Assembly: GCA_033239525.1 (NCBI GenBank)
Contig: BSYO01000009.1
Span: forward strand, 14,653,299 to 14,717,298
Source: Nepenthes gracilis
Lineage: Eukaryota; Streptophyta; Magnoliopsida; Caryophyllales; Nepenthaceae
Length of the DNA: 64,000 bases
Reading direction: 5' to 3'
A program made the position numbers and the translations under genes. Of this stretch, positions 11,573 through 22,290 are shown one piece after another. Positions within the stretch are counted from its first letter, which is position 1; each line of letters starts with the position of its first letter. The notes beneath the pieces were generated by a model, which saw only the letters and a program-made list of their open reading frames with translations, did no database searches and had not been told where the DNA came from.

Positions 11573-14500
11573 TTAAGTGCTTCTTCTACAAAACTCTAGG
11601 ATGTCAAAGGGTCTGATAAATCGCGACTTTATCTTCCCCTTGACACCGGATCTGGAGACTCTCTTCCACAGTGACACTTTGAGGAAAAGAAAATCTCCAA
11701 CCTCAAATATAAGCTCGGATCTCCTCCAATTGGTATAACTATTCTTTGAGGAAAAAAAAATCTCCAACCTCAAAAAAATCTCCTCCTCCGATCCAACTCT
11801 CCAACCTCAAATATAAGCTCGGTGCCATCTTCCGACTCTGTGCCATCTTCAGCTTCTAAAAAACCACCGTAATCTTTTTTCACATTTTTCAAATCACATC
11901 TGGGTCCAATAAACGTCTATCTCCCATCTCCTCCCAATGAATGGGAGATCGGCACTTCCTACCATAAAGTGCCTCAAAAGGAGCCATGGCGATACTCGCC
12001 TGGAAATTATTATTATATGCAAACTCGGCCAATACCAACTGATCATCCCAATTCCCTCTCATCTCCATCACCAAGGCACTAAGCACATCCTCCAATATCT
12101 GAATCATCCACTCAGACTATCCAATGGTTTGAGGGTGATACGCTATATTGAATTTCAGGTCCATCCCTAGCTCCTAGTGTAAACTCTCCCGGAATTTAGA
12201 GACAAAAAGTGGATCACGATCGGATACAATAGATGTTGGCAAACTGTGCAGTCTAACAATCTCATTGATGTACAACTGTGCCAGACGATCACAAGATTAT
12301 GTTGTCCGAATGGCTAAGAAATGAGCCAATTTTGTTAGCCGATCCACAATGACCCAAATTGTATCGTGATTCATTGTGGTCTTAGGCAAGTCTGAAACAA
12401 AATCCATAGAAATATCTTCCCATTTTCAGCTCAGAATGGGTAACGGCAGCAACAATCCCATGGGCTTCCTCCTCTCAACCTTCAACTCCTGACAAATTAG
12501 ACATCGACCAACAAAGGCAATAATCTCCCTTCACATATTTCTCTACCAGAATATTTTCTTTAAGTCCTCGTACATTTTATTCATTCAAGGGTGGATTGTG
12601 TACATGGTTCTATGAGCACCTTTCATGATTTCCTCTTTTAGATTTTTATCATCAGGCACACACTAACAATCTCGGAAGCACAAGACTTCATCTGTACGAA
12701 CAAAAAAATCTCTCCAAGAGTCTTAGTCAAGGTTTCCAATAATATCCATCAGAAATAGATTACTCGCTTGCCCTTCTTTAATCCTCTGAAGGATCTCGCG
12801 CTATATCTGTAAGAAAGATAACATTATTCTGTTGCCTTTGACATAACGCTAGATGTTACAGAATTTCAAGCAGTCTAGCATCCCCATTTTCTTGATCTAC
12901 AGTCTCGTGACAAAACTAGTCCGATGACTCGAAGCATCTGCGACCACATTCACCTTCCCCGATTGATAGTGGATCTCATAATCATAATCTTTAAGGAACT
13001 CGATCTACCTTCTCTGCCTCATATTCAGCTCTTTCTGCGAGAACAGGTACTTGAGGCTCTTGTGATCAGAATACACAAGAAACTTCTCGCCGTACAAGTA
13101 GTGCCTCTAAATCTTTAACGTGAACACAATGGCGGCTAACTCTAAATCATGGGTCGGATAGTTCTTCTCATAAATTATTAATTGCTGAGATCCATAAGCT
13201 ACCACCTTTCCATTTTGCATCAAGACACATCCGAGGCCAAACTTAGAGGTATCACAATACACCTCGAAACCACCCGAACCATCCGAGATAGTCAAGATCG
13301 GTGCCGAAATCAAACGATCCTTCAACTCTTGGAAACTTTGGTTACACTCTTTGGTCTAATCAAAACTTGCTTCTTTCTTCATCAGATGGGTAAGAGGCAA
13401 AGCAATCTGAGAGTTCTTCACGAAATGACGATAGTAACCAGCCATACCCAAAAAGCTACGGACCTTCGTCACGGTCGTTGGTCGACTCCAACTGATCACA
13501 GCTTCAACCTTCTTTGGGTCTACCGAGATGCCTCCATCGGAAATGACGTGGCCTAAGAACACAACCTCATCGAGTCAAAACTCGCACTTCTTTAGCTTTG
13601 TGAACAACTGGTAATCCTGAAGGGTCTGAAGCACGTTCCTCAGATGCTCCTCGTGCTCAATGCAACTCTTCGAATAAATCAAGATGTCATCGATGAAAAT
13701 CACGACTTTATCCAAGTACAACTGGAAGACCCGATTCATCAAATCCATAAACACGGCCGGTGCATTCGTCAATCCGAACGGCATCACAAGAAACTCATAA
13801 TGGCCATACCTCGTCCGAAAAGCCGTCTTCACTGCATCCTCATTCTTGATCCTAAGCTGATGATACCCAAACTGAAGATTGATATTAGAGAACACGCGAG
13901 TCCCTTGCAGCTGATCAAAGAGATCATCGTTCCTCGGCAACAGGTACTTATTCTTGACCGTGATTTTATTCAGTTCATGATAGTCTACAAACAATCTCAA
14001 GGTCCCATCCTTTTTCTTCATGAACAGGACCGGAGCACCCCAAAGAGAAACATTGGGTCTAATAAAACCCATATCTAGAAGGTCCTACAATTGATGTTGC
14101 AATTCTTTCAACTCCACAGAGCCATACGATAAGGGGCCATTGAAATAGGTGCTGAACTAGGCACAAAATCAATTCTGAACTCGATCACTTGATGTGGTAG
14201 CAAAATAGACAACTTATCAAGAAACACATCTTCGAACTTGCGCACTACTGGAATCTCCTTAGCCGATAGCTCATGGCTCTTTGCCATACTAGCATACGTC
14301 AAATAAGCTTTGCATCCACTTTTTAATTGATGACGAGCCTGTAGAGCCAAAATACGGCTCAACCCATCGAATTTTCTGAATGTGAAAGGGCTCATATTCC
14401 GAAATTACAAAATTAACCTTCTTATGAAAACAATCAATAGCTACATAATTTCTTAACAACCAATTTATACCTAGAATAACAACAAAATCATGCATCTCCA

Positions 14501-14640
14501 GGAGAATCAAATCAACAGCTAAAGATAGCCCATTCACCTCAATTGAACACTCAGGGTAAGAAACATCAGTAATAACAAAAGATACCGTGGGCGTCAACAT
14601 AACCAAGGAAAAATCAAGAATCATAGGAGAGGGTACAAGA
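11573..14640 (-). pseudogene. Gypsy element 2 pol: protease, RT, RNase H, integrase
   Basis: The fragment encodes the enzymes that copy and insert the element. Reading right to left, the protease C-terminal half is at about 14640-14290 (FVVILGINWL, IDCFHKKVNFVI). RT is at about 14200-13560, with [37 protein letters not shown] and an intact [10 protein letters not shown] active site. RNase H is near 13300-13100 ([34 protein letters not shown]) and reads on to about 12900. Integrase is at about 12800-11573, with the late core (NWDDQLVLAEFAYNNNFQ, APFEALYGRKCRSPIHWEE) and the start of the C-terminal domain (FEVGDFLFLKVSLWKRVSR). Stops and frameshifts separate the blocks. The longest open piece is 165 codons in RT. 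The chromodomain-like tail is lost in the rearranged segment to the left. Confidence 0.9.
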
Positions 14641-14651
14641 TGACAAGCAAA

Positions 14652-15782
14652 CTAAGGAAAAATGAAAGAATGGGTGGATCCAAAATTAAAAAGTATCAAA
14701 GTAGAAGCACCATAGATAGAAAGAATACATTCCACCACATCATTTGACGCCTTGGCTTCACTTGCAGACACCGCAAAAGCCCTTCCTTGAACAATGGGCT
14801 TAGAGGAGAGGGCCTTCATCGGATGGGGACACTCTTTGATTTTGTGCCCCGATTGCCCACTGTTAAAGCATACGTCCAACTTCTTATAACAAGACTTATT
14901 TCAATGCATCTTCCCATAGTGCTGACACGAACCGACTAAAGCTTGTGAGCATGATACGGTTTAGCTGCTCTTTTTCTCAGAATCTAGCTGTCTCATTCTC
15001 TTGGGTGGTCTGCTAGAACTCACCCAGAACTCTCACCAGAGCTAGCCCTAGCACCATTCTTACTCGGTGTCCACTTCTTGAATAACTCTTCATTAGTAAG
15101 GTCCCTCTCGTGGATCAACGTGCGGTCCAACACATCGGCATATGTTGTGAACTTTAAGATCGCTAGCTACTTGCGGATATCATCCTGCAAACCTTGGAGA
15201 AATTTTCTTGTTTTTCTTTCTTCATCTTTGACCATATACGGAGTATATCGAGCTAACTTTGTAAATTTTGCATCATATTTGGCCATTGTCCTGCTTCCTT
15301 GTCTCAAGCGGATAAACTCTTCCTCCTTTGGCACTCGGAGGGTGGACAAGAAATACTTTTCCATAAACACTCCCTCAAACATAGGCCAAGTAATTTCATG
15401 CTCTAGCACACCCATAGCCATTTTCATCTCCCACCAATGATGGGCTTCACCTTCCAATTGATATAAAGCAAACAACACTCAATCTTCCTCAGGGCAATGG
15501 ATCACGGTGAACAATTTCTTCATCCGCTGAAACCACATGTCCACTTTAACTGGGTCTAGCTCCCCCAAGAACTTAGGAACTCTCTCCTGAACGAATCAAT
15601 AGTATGCTGACAATCCTAGATTAGCAGGAACTGGGGGAGGAGTAGGAATAGTCACTGGAGCAAGATTCCTCTGTCCAATATTCTCAATGATCTTTGCCAT
15701 ATGACCCAACAAATTCAAGTACTTGGTCTCTCGATCGTGAGGTCTGGCCACCTCCACGCGTAGACCTCCTTCTTGGTGGCAT
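14652..15782 (-). pseudogene. Gypsy element 2 gag with zinc knuckle
   Basis: Gag would package the element RNA in a cytoplasmic particle. The start is the ATG at 15782 (MPPRRRSTRGG), equivalent to the MLPRRRG start of element 3. The retrotransposon gag domain is clear at 15478-15167: YQLEGEAHHWW, WPMFEGVFMEKYF, EEFIRLRQGSRTMAKYD, YTPYMVKDEERKTRKFLQGL. The knuckle near 14875 reads CFNSGQSGHKIKEC, so the second cysteine is a serine. Downstream of the knuckle the remnant protease site near 14690 reads LFNFGSTHSF where LFDSGATHSF is usual, so the catalytic Asp is lost. Several stops and shifts break the frame. Confidence 0.88.
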
Positions 15783-16135
15783 ATTCGGCTATCGATGATT
15801 ATTCTAAAACAATAATGGTACGGGTTAGATTATAGGTCAAACATTAGTTAGAACATGACAATTCTACGCAATTTAAACATAACTAACGATTCTAAGAAGG
15901 ACAACTAAACTACCCAAACTAGCTTAACCATCCTTTGCATAACTCCACTTATTTCATCTAGCCTATACTATTGTGAGGTTCCGAATCTAAAAACATAATT
16001 GAAATGTGGCAATTAACATAATAATAAAAAAATACTGGACTTATTGGATGATTAAGTATGCGCATTGGAAGAAAAATAGGTGAACAATCTCGGGATTTTG
16101 TTGTTGAAGCGCTACCAACAGATTGCGCCTGTTAT

Positions 16136-16288
16136 GCGCTCGAGCCTGCGCTCGAGCGCAAAATGCAGTGGCGTAACCAGTACCTCCCCCGCCCGTTGAA
16201 TGCCTGTGCACGCTCGAGTGCAGGCCGGTAGCGAGGCCGCGCTTGCCGCTTGCTCTGTTGGCGCTCGAGCGCCCTGACGAATATAAAG
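16136..16288 (+). promoter_or_regulatory. CTCGAG palindrome cluster and TATA-like box of the LTR promoter
   Basis: Four CTCGAG palindromes, most extended to GCGCTCGAGC, occur at 16139, 16151, 16213 and 16264. A TATA-like ATATAAAG at 16281-16288 follows the last one by 11 bases. This placement fits a U3 enhancer plus core promoter. The truncated 3' LTR keeps one copy at 24075. Promoter function is inferred. Confidence 0.5.
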
Positions 16289-16681
16289 ACGCGGCCTGCT
16301 TCGCGTTTCTTCATTTCTCCTCATTTCCAGAATGCTCTGGAGAGGAAGAGAGAGGGAGAGTGCCAGGTTTAGAGAGAGAAAGGAGGAGATCGAGGCATAG
16401 AATCCGAATCCGTCTGAGTGCAAGTTATAAAAGTGATAGCACACGTCGAGGCAGGTGTTCTCATACTCACTAACTTTCCTCTTTCGATGTTTTTTGTTTA
16501 TCATCAAATATTTTTATCTCGATACCCACCCAAACCATGAAAAATGTAATGCTCATGACTTGAGACTAAGGATTGTGTAATTTATTGTTCGATTTACTCA
16601 CCGATCCGGTTGGTGGAATACCACCAAACCCAAACCTACGGGAATTGGAGGTTTTCCATTTTCACACCTTATTTCGTTAAA

Positions 16682-16950
16682 TTGACTCCAAAATGTGAAT
16701 CCTCACGTTCCAAATGTGTATATATGTCGGCCGTGTGATCGATCTCCGCGTTTTGACCCGTTCACAGCGTCCGAGCCCTCTAAAAGGGCATTGTTACTGT
16801 TCACCCGAGATAAAAGGAAAATTTTCATGTTTCTACCTTCATAATATGTTGAAGTGACTTCAAAATATGAATCCCTGCATCCTAATTGTAAGTATATATC
16901 GACCGGATGTCCGATTTTACAAGAATCAACCCGTTTGCGGCATCTGAGCC
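16682..16950 (+). repeat. Two-copy ~170 bp tandem duplication inside the LTR
   Basis: The stretch from TGACTCCAAAATGTGAATCC (16682) recurs from TGACTTCAAAATATGAATCC (about 16854). Both copies continue through GTATATAT.TCG.CCG, a CCCGTT block, and GAGCC to about 16950. The copies have diverged noticeably, so the duplication is old or inherited with the family. Confidence 0.7.
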
Positions 16951-17466
16951 GTGCCAAAGTGGCCTGACACTGTTCACCCTAAAATGGAAGGTAAATGTGC
17001 ATGCTGTAGCTCTCTTCAATTGTGATGGAACTTATGACTAAATATTTGTGTTAAATTGTAAGGCCTGAAAGTATGTAATTGTGCACCAGGAGCAAGGGAA
17101 TGCGTCCCGGAGGCTTCTAAGGTGGTGTTTGACCAACGGAGGTAAGTAAAATAAAACTCTCTTGCGAGTTGAATTTAATGGTTGAAAGATTTAAATTCCA
17201 AAAGAAAGAAAGGAACCGAACAAGTAAACGAAAGAGAATCCACAAAGTGCAGTATGATGAATTTGGTCTCCCAGATGGAGATATGTGATGGAAATGTGAT
17301 TTTCTGATTGGAGAATGTATATGGCAAATGGTGGATTCTCCTTCAGAGGATTAAGTCTAATCTTGAAACTAGGACTATGATTCATAGGGGTAGTACCCTC
17401 TAGCTTACCATGTATATCACGGTGGGAACCTAAGGAATACTCTGGCCACTCCTACAGGCGGGTGAT

Positions 17467-18140
17467 GTTCAGGGTATGCTTTTTTTTGGTAAGTAAGTAT
17501 TTTAGATTAAAGGGATAAAAAAATTACAGAAATAATGTTTTATCACCAAGTGTTTTGACTTGAGGATAAAACATAAACGCTAGGGCATTCCCCGAGCAAG
17601 TATTACAACAAAAAATATCAAAGAACCCTATGAGGACATCTAATTACAGGCCCCACATAAAAGAAGCCACAAAAAAACGCAAAATAGGTTGACAAACCCA
17701 ACCTAACAAATTACGGATCAAGCCAAAAAACATCCTAACATGCACTGATATATGCAATAGAAGGATTTCCCCAAAGATCAACATATGGGGGATACCATCG
17801 GGGCGGAATATCAAGTGCAAAGACATCCATCGCCTCAATGTTTTCAACGCAAGGAAGCGTCGCCGGTATCCTCCTCCAAAGAATGGAATCGCCAAGCAAA
17901 GGAACGGCTGCAAAGCCCATTCCAGCAAAGAGGATCCTCCATCGGCAATGTAACTGCTGACGCGAATCAAACCCGCCACACGACCCCAGCCCCGAAAAAG
18001 AGCCGGTGTAACATTATTCGAACCAAAACCAGCGAGATTGAATGGTCAACATGCTTCAAAGAACACACCTTCACAGACAACAAGATCCCACCGGACAACA
18101 CACCTCCAATCAGCAACCGCAGCTAGTTCAGGGTATGCTT
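17467..18140 (-). mobile_element. Poly(A)-tailed non-LTR insertion, 644 bp, with 15 bp target duplication
   Basis: The perfect direct repeat GTTCAGGGTATGCTT at 17467-17481 and 18126-18140 brackets 17482-18125. The left end is a T run followed by GGTAAGTAAGTA, so on the minus strand the insert ends ACTTACC plus A's, as in LINE-mobilised insertions. The ~130 bp before the tail (TGCTCGGGGAATGCCCTAG.., AACACTTGG.GATAAA) resembles the 3' tail of the insertion ending at 26434. Two overlapping minus frames are open, at 17979-17644 and 17920-17735. The second reads like ordinary protein (GFAAVPLLGD, DVFALDIPPRWYPPYVDLWG), extends upstream without ATG to about 18005, and is not one I recognise. It may be a 5'-truncated LINE 3' end or a retrocopied host fragment. 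Confidence 0.8.
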
Positions 18141-18210
18141 TATGATACTATTGTGAAAGAACAAGGATTGTCCTGGTCCTCGGGGGATATGGGGCGATTG
18201 AGATGGCCAA

Positions 18211-18342
18211 GTGTTACAGGCCTAAAATGTAGTCGATAGTTGAGTGTTACAAACCTAAAATGTAGCTGATAGTCGAGTGCTGCAGACCTAAAATGTAGCC
18301 GATGGTCGAGTGTTGCAGACCTAAAATGTAGCCAGTTTTAGA
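18211..18342 (+). repeat. Four tandem 33 bp units in the LTR
   Basis: Units start at 18211, 18244, 18277 and 18310, each 33 bp, with the constant core CCTAAAATGTAG and a start of GTGTTACA or GTGTTGCA. The last copy diverges at its end. Such arrays are common in LTRs of large gypsy elements and can act as enhancers, but I see no specific motif that proves this. Confidence 0.9.
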
Positions 18343-19182
18343 ATATATAGCGAACACATTCCTTTCTTTGTTCTCTCGCATCGTTGGCTAGTACGACTTA
18401 CTGGCCCCGGGGTCTGCAAATATTAACTATAATAATGAAAGCGAATAAAACGTAACTGGGGTAAACACGTGAATTAGATAATCTTGAATGTTCTCCTTCC
18501 TCTCATGTTTTTCCTCTGTCCTGAGTATATGACTTTTCATCCAATTATTGCTTTCACTTTTACCTGCCTGTAGTTAGTGATGTATGATTTTATTTATTGG
18601 GTTACACGCTTACTCTTGCTGTATATCTTTCAGATGAGAACGCATTGATACCCGATGAGACAGAATAGGTCATAGAAGTACGATAGACAATTGATATTGC
18701 ACGCAGGGCTCGGGACTGGGACTTAGCTGATTTTTTGTACGAAATAAAAATTTTGTTCTACTTTTGTAAATTGTATAAGACATGTATGGTGGTGATTAAT
18801 GATGTTTGGTATGGATGAATGATGGATCAGTTTTCGCTGTATATTATGATTTTTATGCTTTCGCAGGTCCTTCTCATTGTGGTCATGATCAAGGTTCCTA
18901 GTTGGCATTATACTGGAGTTATGATGTCGGTGCCACCTCGGTGGAGGTGGAAATTAGATCCTGTGTAGTGTATTGAGTATTGTGACTTGTAGCTTTATTG
19001 TGGATTGTTGTAGATTGTTATGCAGGGTTGATTTATAGGTGTTTGTATTTTGACAAACGCTCGATTTACAAATGGAACTCTACCCAATTTTCTACAGAAA
19101 TTAATAATTTTAATTCGAAATATTAGTCTATTATTATGTTTGACGGAGGTTATTTAAAAAAAATAACCCGGTCTGTCACAGT

Positions 19183-19199
19183 TGGTATCAAAGAAGGGA
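19183..19199 (+). other. Primer-binding site of gypsy element 3 (initiator Met tRNA type)
   Basis: Two bases after the LTR end at 19180 the sequence reads TGGTATCAAAGAAGGG, close to the plant consensus TGGTATCAGAGC complementary to the 3' end of initiator methionine tRNA. It fixes the LTR border and the transcription direction. The leader 19200-19419 has no gene. Confidence 0.85.
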
Positions 19200-19419
19200 T
19201 GCCTTAGGATGGATCTGAATTTATGCGGAAGCCTAGGATAGTATGAGTTAAGGCCGAATGATTGAACGCGGGAAAAGTTAGGATAATTAAGTACTCTCAT
19301 TTCGAATGTTCTCTTTAATTGCAAGAGTGTTAATGCATCTAGTGTTGTCGTAGAGGACGGTTAAACCTTTGGCTCAAGCTTTTGCTGTTTCTTTTCAGTG
19401 GTGACTTCTAAAGTTGGCG

Positions 19420-20400
19420 ATGCTGCCTAGACGTCGAGGTTCACAAAGGAATGAATCGCCCCAAGAGCCCCGAGATCGAGAGGCAGAGTATCTAAATCTG
19501 TTGGGGCGTCTTACAAACATCATTGAGAATATGGAGCAGCGACATCTGGCCCCTGTTCCTGTTCCGGCTCCCATTCAGGCTCTTCTAATCCGGAGCCATC
19601 TGCTTATGATCGCTTCGTTCAGGAGCGAGTACCGGCGTTTTTGGGAGAACCTGACCCGCTTAAGGTGGACTCGTGGTTAGAAAGTCTAAAGAGGGTACTT
19701 GCCGTGATCAGATGCCCAGCGGAGGATCAGGTGCTATTTACGTCTTACCGACTGGAAGGTGAGGCACACCATTGGTAGCAAATGAGAAAAAGAGCATTGG
19801 GTATACCGGAGGCTGAGATTACCTGGAAGATGTTTGAGGAGGCATTCTTAGAGAAGTATTTTCCGTCTAGCCCCCGTGTTTCGAAAGAGGAGGAATTTCT
19901 CAAGCTAAGGCAAAGGAACTGGATGGTAGCAGAGTACGATACCAAGCTTTCAGAGTTGTCACGGTTCGCTCCCTACATGGTCGAAGATGAAGAAAGGAGG
20001 ACTAGGAAGTTCTTAATGGGCTTGCGGGATGACATCCGCAAGCAGCTGGCGACCCTTAAATTGGCCACCTATGCTGATATATTGGATCGGGCCTTGATTT
20101 ACGAGCAAGAGCATGCAAAGGAAGAATTTTTCAGAAAGAGGCCGTTTAGTAAGAGCGGAACAAGTGCCAGCACTGGGGCTAGTTCGGGGAGACCATACAA
20201 GAAGCCGAGGCAGCCGATTTCTGGACAAAGGAGTGGCCAGATCTTATCAACTTCTTAAGCTTCGGTGGGTTCATGTCAGCACTGTAGGAGAATGCATGAG
20301 GGTAGATCGTGTCCCAGGTTGACGGGTGCTTGCTTCACTTGTGGCCAAGTAGGGTATAGAGCCAGAGAGTGCTCTTAGGCATCGAGGATTTGGGCTCCGA
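19420..20400 (+). pseudogene. Gypsy element 3 gag with CCHC knuckle
   Basis: I place the start at the ATG at 19420 (MLPRRRGSQRNESPQ); an upstream TTG in the same frame is not needed. A frameshift near 19580-19640 leads into GEPDPLKVDSWLESLKRV. The gag domain follows: YRLEGEAHHW then a stop at an expected Trp (19778), WKMFEEAFLEKYFP, EEEFLKLRQRNWMVAEYD, SRFAPYMVEDEERRTRKFLMGL, and an Arg/Lys-rich tail to a stop near 20256. Knuckle residues CQHC and CFTCGQ.GYRAREC lie at about 20275-20380, with a stop at an expected Gln or Val between them. It would assemble the particle and bind RNA, but is no longer continuous. Confidence 0.9.
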
Positions 20401-20429
20401 AGCCAGCGGTACATGGTAAAGCTTTTGCA

Positions 20430-22290
20430 GTGTCTGCTAGCGAGGCCAGAGCATCAGATGAGGTGGTGGAAGGTATACTTCCTGTTTGTGGTATTTCTTG
20501 CTTAGTACTTTTTTACTCTGGGTCCACACACTCCTTTATTTTTTCTCGGCTGGCTGGTTGCATTACACCCTCCCCCGTGACCCTTAATTTTTCTCTGGTT
20601 GTATCCACGCCCACGGGGTCCTGTATTATGACTGATGTGTCCTATCCAGGGTGTATTGTAGAGGGACTTCCTCTAGTAGTTGATTTAATGCTTCTAGATA
20701 TGCGTAATTTTGATGTTATCTTGGGTATGAATTGGCTGTCCAAGTATCACGCCACTATTGATTGCTTCCACAAAAGGGTGGACTTTGTTATTTCGAAATG
20801 CGAACCTTTTTATATTCAGGGAGTTCGGAGAGTGGAGCCGTCTAGTTTTATTTTTTCTCCATAGGTTCACCATTTGTTGAATAGCAGGTGCGAAGCCTTT
20901 TTAGCTTATGTCAGTATGGTGGAAAATCGAGAATTATCCGCAAGGGACATTTCGGTGGTGTGTGAATTCGATGACGTATTTTTTGACAAGTTGTCTGCCC
21001 TGCCACCACATCGTGAGATTGAATTTGGAATTGATCTCATGCTGGGATCGGCACCCATATCGAAAGCCCCCTACCGCATGGCTCCTGTTGAGTTAAAGGA
21101 GTTGAAACAGCAACTGCAAGACTTACTTGATACAGGTTTTATTAGACCCAATGTGTCGTTGTGAGGCGCTCCAATCCTATTCGTTAGAAAGAAGGATGGG
21201 GCCTCGAGGTTATGTATAGACTATTGTGAGCTGAATAAAATTACAATCAAGAACAAGTATCCTCTGTCGCAGATCGATGACCTCTTTGACCAATTGTAGG
21301 GATCCCTAGTGTATTCCAAGGTTGATCTTCAGTCAGGGTATTATCAACTTCGCATTAAGCAGGAGGATATTGCAAAGACCACTTTCCGAACGAGTGATGG
21401 TCACTATGAATTTCTGGTGATGCCGTTCAAGTTGACTAATACTCAAGCCGTGTTTATGGACCTAATGAACCGGGTCTTCTAGCCATTTTTGGATAAGTTT
21501 GTTGTGGTTTTCATTGATGATATTCTGATTTACTCCAAGGATCGACCGAGCATGAGGGGCACATGAGAATTGTGTTGCAGGCTCTTCGGAAACATCAGTT
21601 GTTTGCGAATCTAAAGAAGTGTGAGTTTTGGCTTGACAAGGTGGTTTTCTTGGGCCATGTAATTTCTGATGGAGGCATCTCGGTAGACCCGTAAAAAATT
21701 AAAGCGGTGGTCAATAGAAGTCAACCAACGACCATGTCTGAAGTCTGAAGCTTTTTAGGGATGGCCAGTTATTATCGTCATTTTGTGGAGAATTTTTCTC
21801 GGATAGCCTTGTCCCTCACCCGTCTGACAAAAAAGGAAGTAATGTTCGCCTGGACCAAGGAGTGTGACAAAAGCTTCCAAGAGCTGCAGGATCAGTTGAT
21901 GACTGCCCTGATTCTAACTCTTCTTGATAATTCCTGTGGGTTCGAAGTGTATTGCGATGCGTCTAAAGTGGGACTCGGGTGTGTTCTTATGCAAGGGGAA
22001 AGAGTAGTTACTTATGGGTCTCGATAGTTGAAGACTCATGAGAAAAACTAACTGATCCATGACTTATAGCTAGCTGCGGTGTTTTTTACTTTGAAGATCT
22101 GGAGACACTATCTATATGGCAAGAAATTCCTAGTGTACTCCGACCACAAGAGCCTCAAGTATTTGTTATCGTAGAAGGAGCTAAATTTGAGGCAGCAGCG
22201 ATGGATTGAGTTTCTCAAGGATTACGATTGTGAAATCTAGTATCGACCAGGGAAAGCAAATGTGTTTGCAGATGCCTTGAGTTGTCGAAC
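20430..22290 (+). pseudogene. Gypsy element 3 protease, reverse transcriptase and RNase H
   Basis: Protease: the active-site block near 20505 reads LFYSGSTHSFIF, so the catalytic Asp is Tyr; the C-terminal part (FDVILGMNWLSKYHATIDCFHK) is well kept. RT: from LPPHREIEFGIDL near 21002 through [11 protein letters not shown], a TGA at an expected Trp (about 21163), [31 protein letters not shown] and an intact [10 protein letters not shown] near 21515. RNase [19 protein letters not shown] near 21943, then [19 protein letters not shown] and PGKANVFADALS at about 22250-22275. Stops at TAG codons where Gln is usual recur (LDQL, YGSR and KYLLS blocks). One shift lies near 21541. These enzymes would copy the RNA into DNA in the particle. 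Confidence 0.92.

Larger units (their letters stand above)
10063..15971 (-). mobile_element. Ty3/gypsy chromovirus-like element 2, 5' end interrupted
   Basis: Reading leftward, gag starts at 15782 and is followed by knuckle, protease, RT, RNase H and integrase down to about 11573. A polypurine tract (reverse complement of 11044-11057) and an LTR start reading TGTGAGGTTTTGAA at 11043 come next. Its coding motifs are close to those of the plus-strand element 3, so both belong to one family. Element 3 is inserted in its leader at 15971/15972, so the PBS and 5' LTR of element 2 are not adjacent. I could not recognise them beyond 24095, where element 3 is truncated. Confidence 0.85.
15972..19180 (+). 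repeat. 5' LTR of gypsy element 3
   Basis: The LTR starts TGTGAGGTTCCGAATC and ends GGTCTGTCACA, giving the short inverted ends TGTGA/TCACA, and is directly followed by a primer-binding site. The first ~125 bp closely match the 3' LTR start at 23909. It contains a CTCGAG-palindrome cluster and TATA-like box (16136-16288), a two-copy ~170 bp duplication (16682-16950), a 644 bp poly(A)-type insertion (17482-18125) and a four-copy 33 bp array (18211-18342). Without the insertion and one target copy it is about 2.55 kb. Confidence 0.85.

Noticed and set aside
13182..14078. Plus frames of 124 and 144 codons opposite gypsy element 2
   Set aside because: Antisense shadows of minus-strand RT and RNase H, which carry the conserved motifs.
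16112..16507. 131-codon minus frame over the CTCGAG cluster
   Set aside because: Lies in LTR promoter DNA with high local GC. No protein-family similarity.
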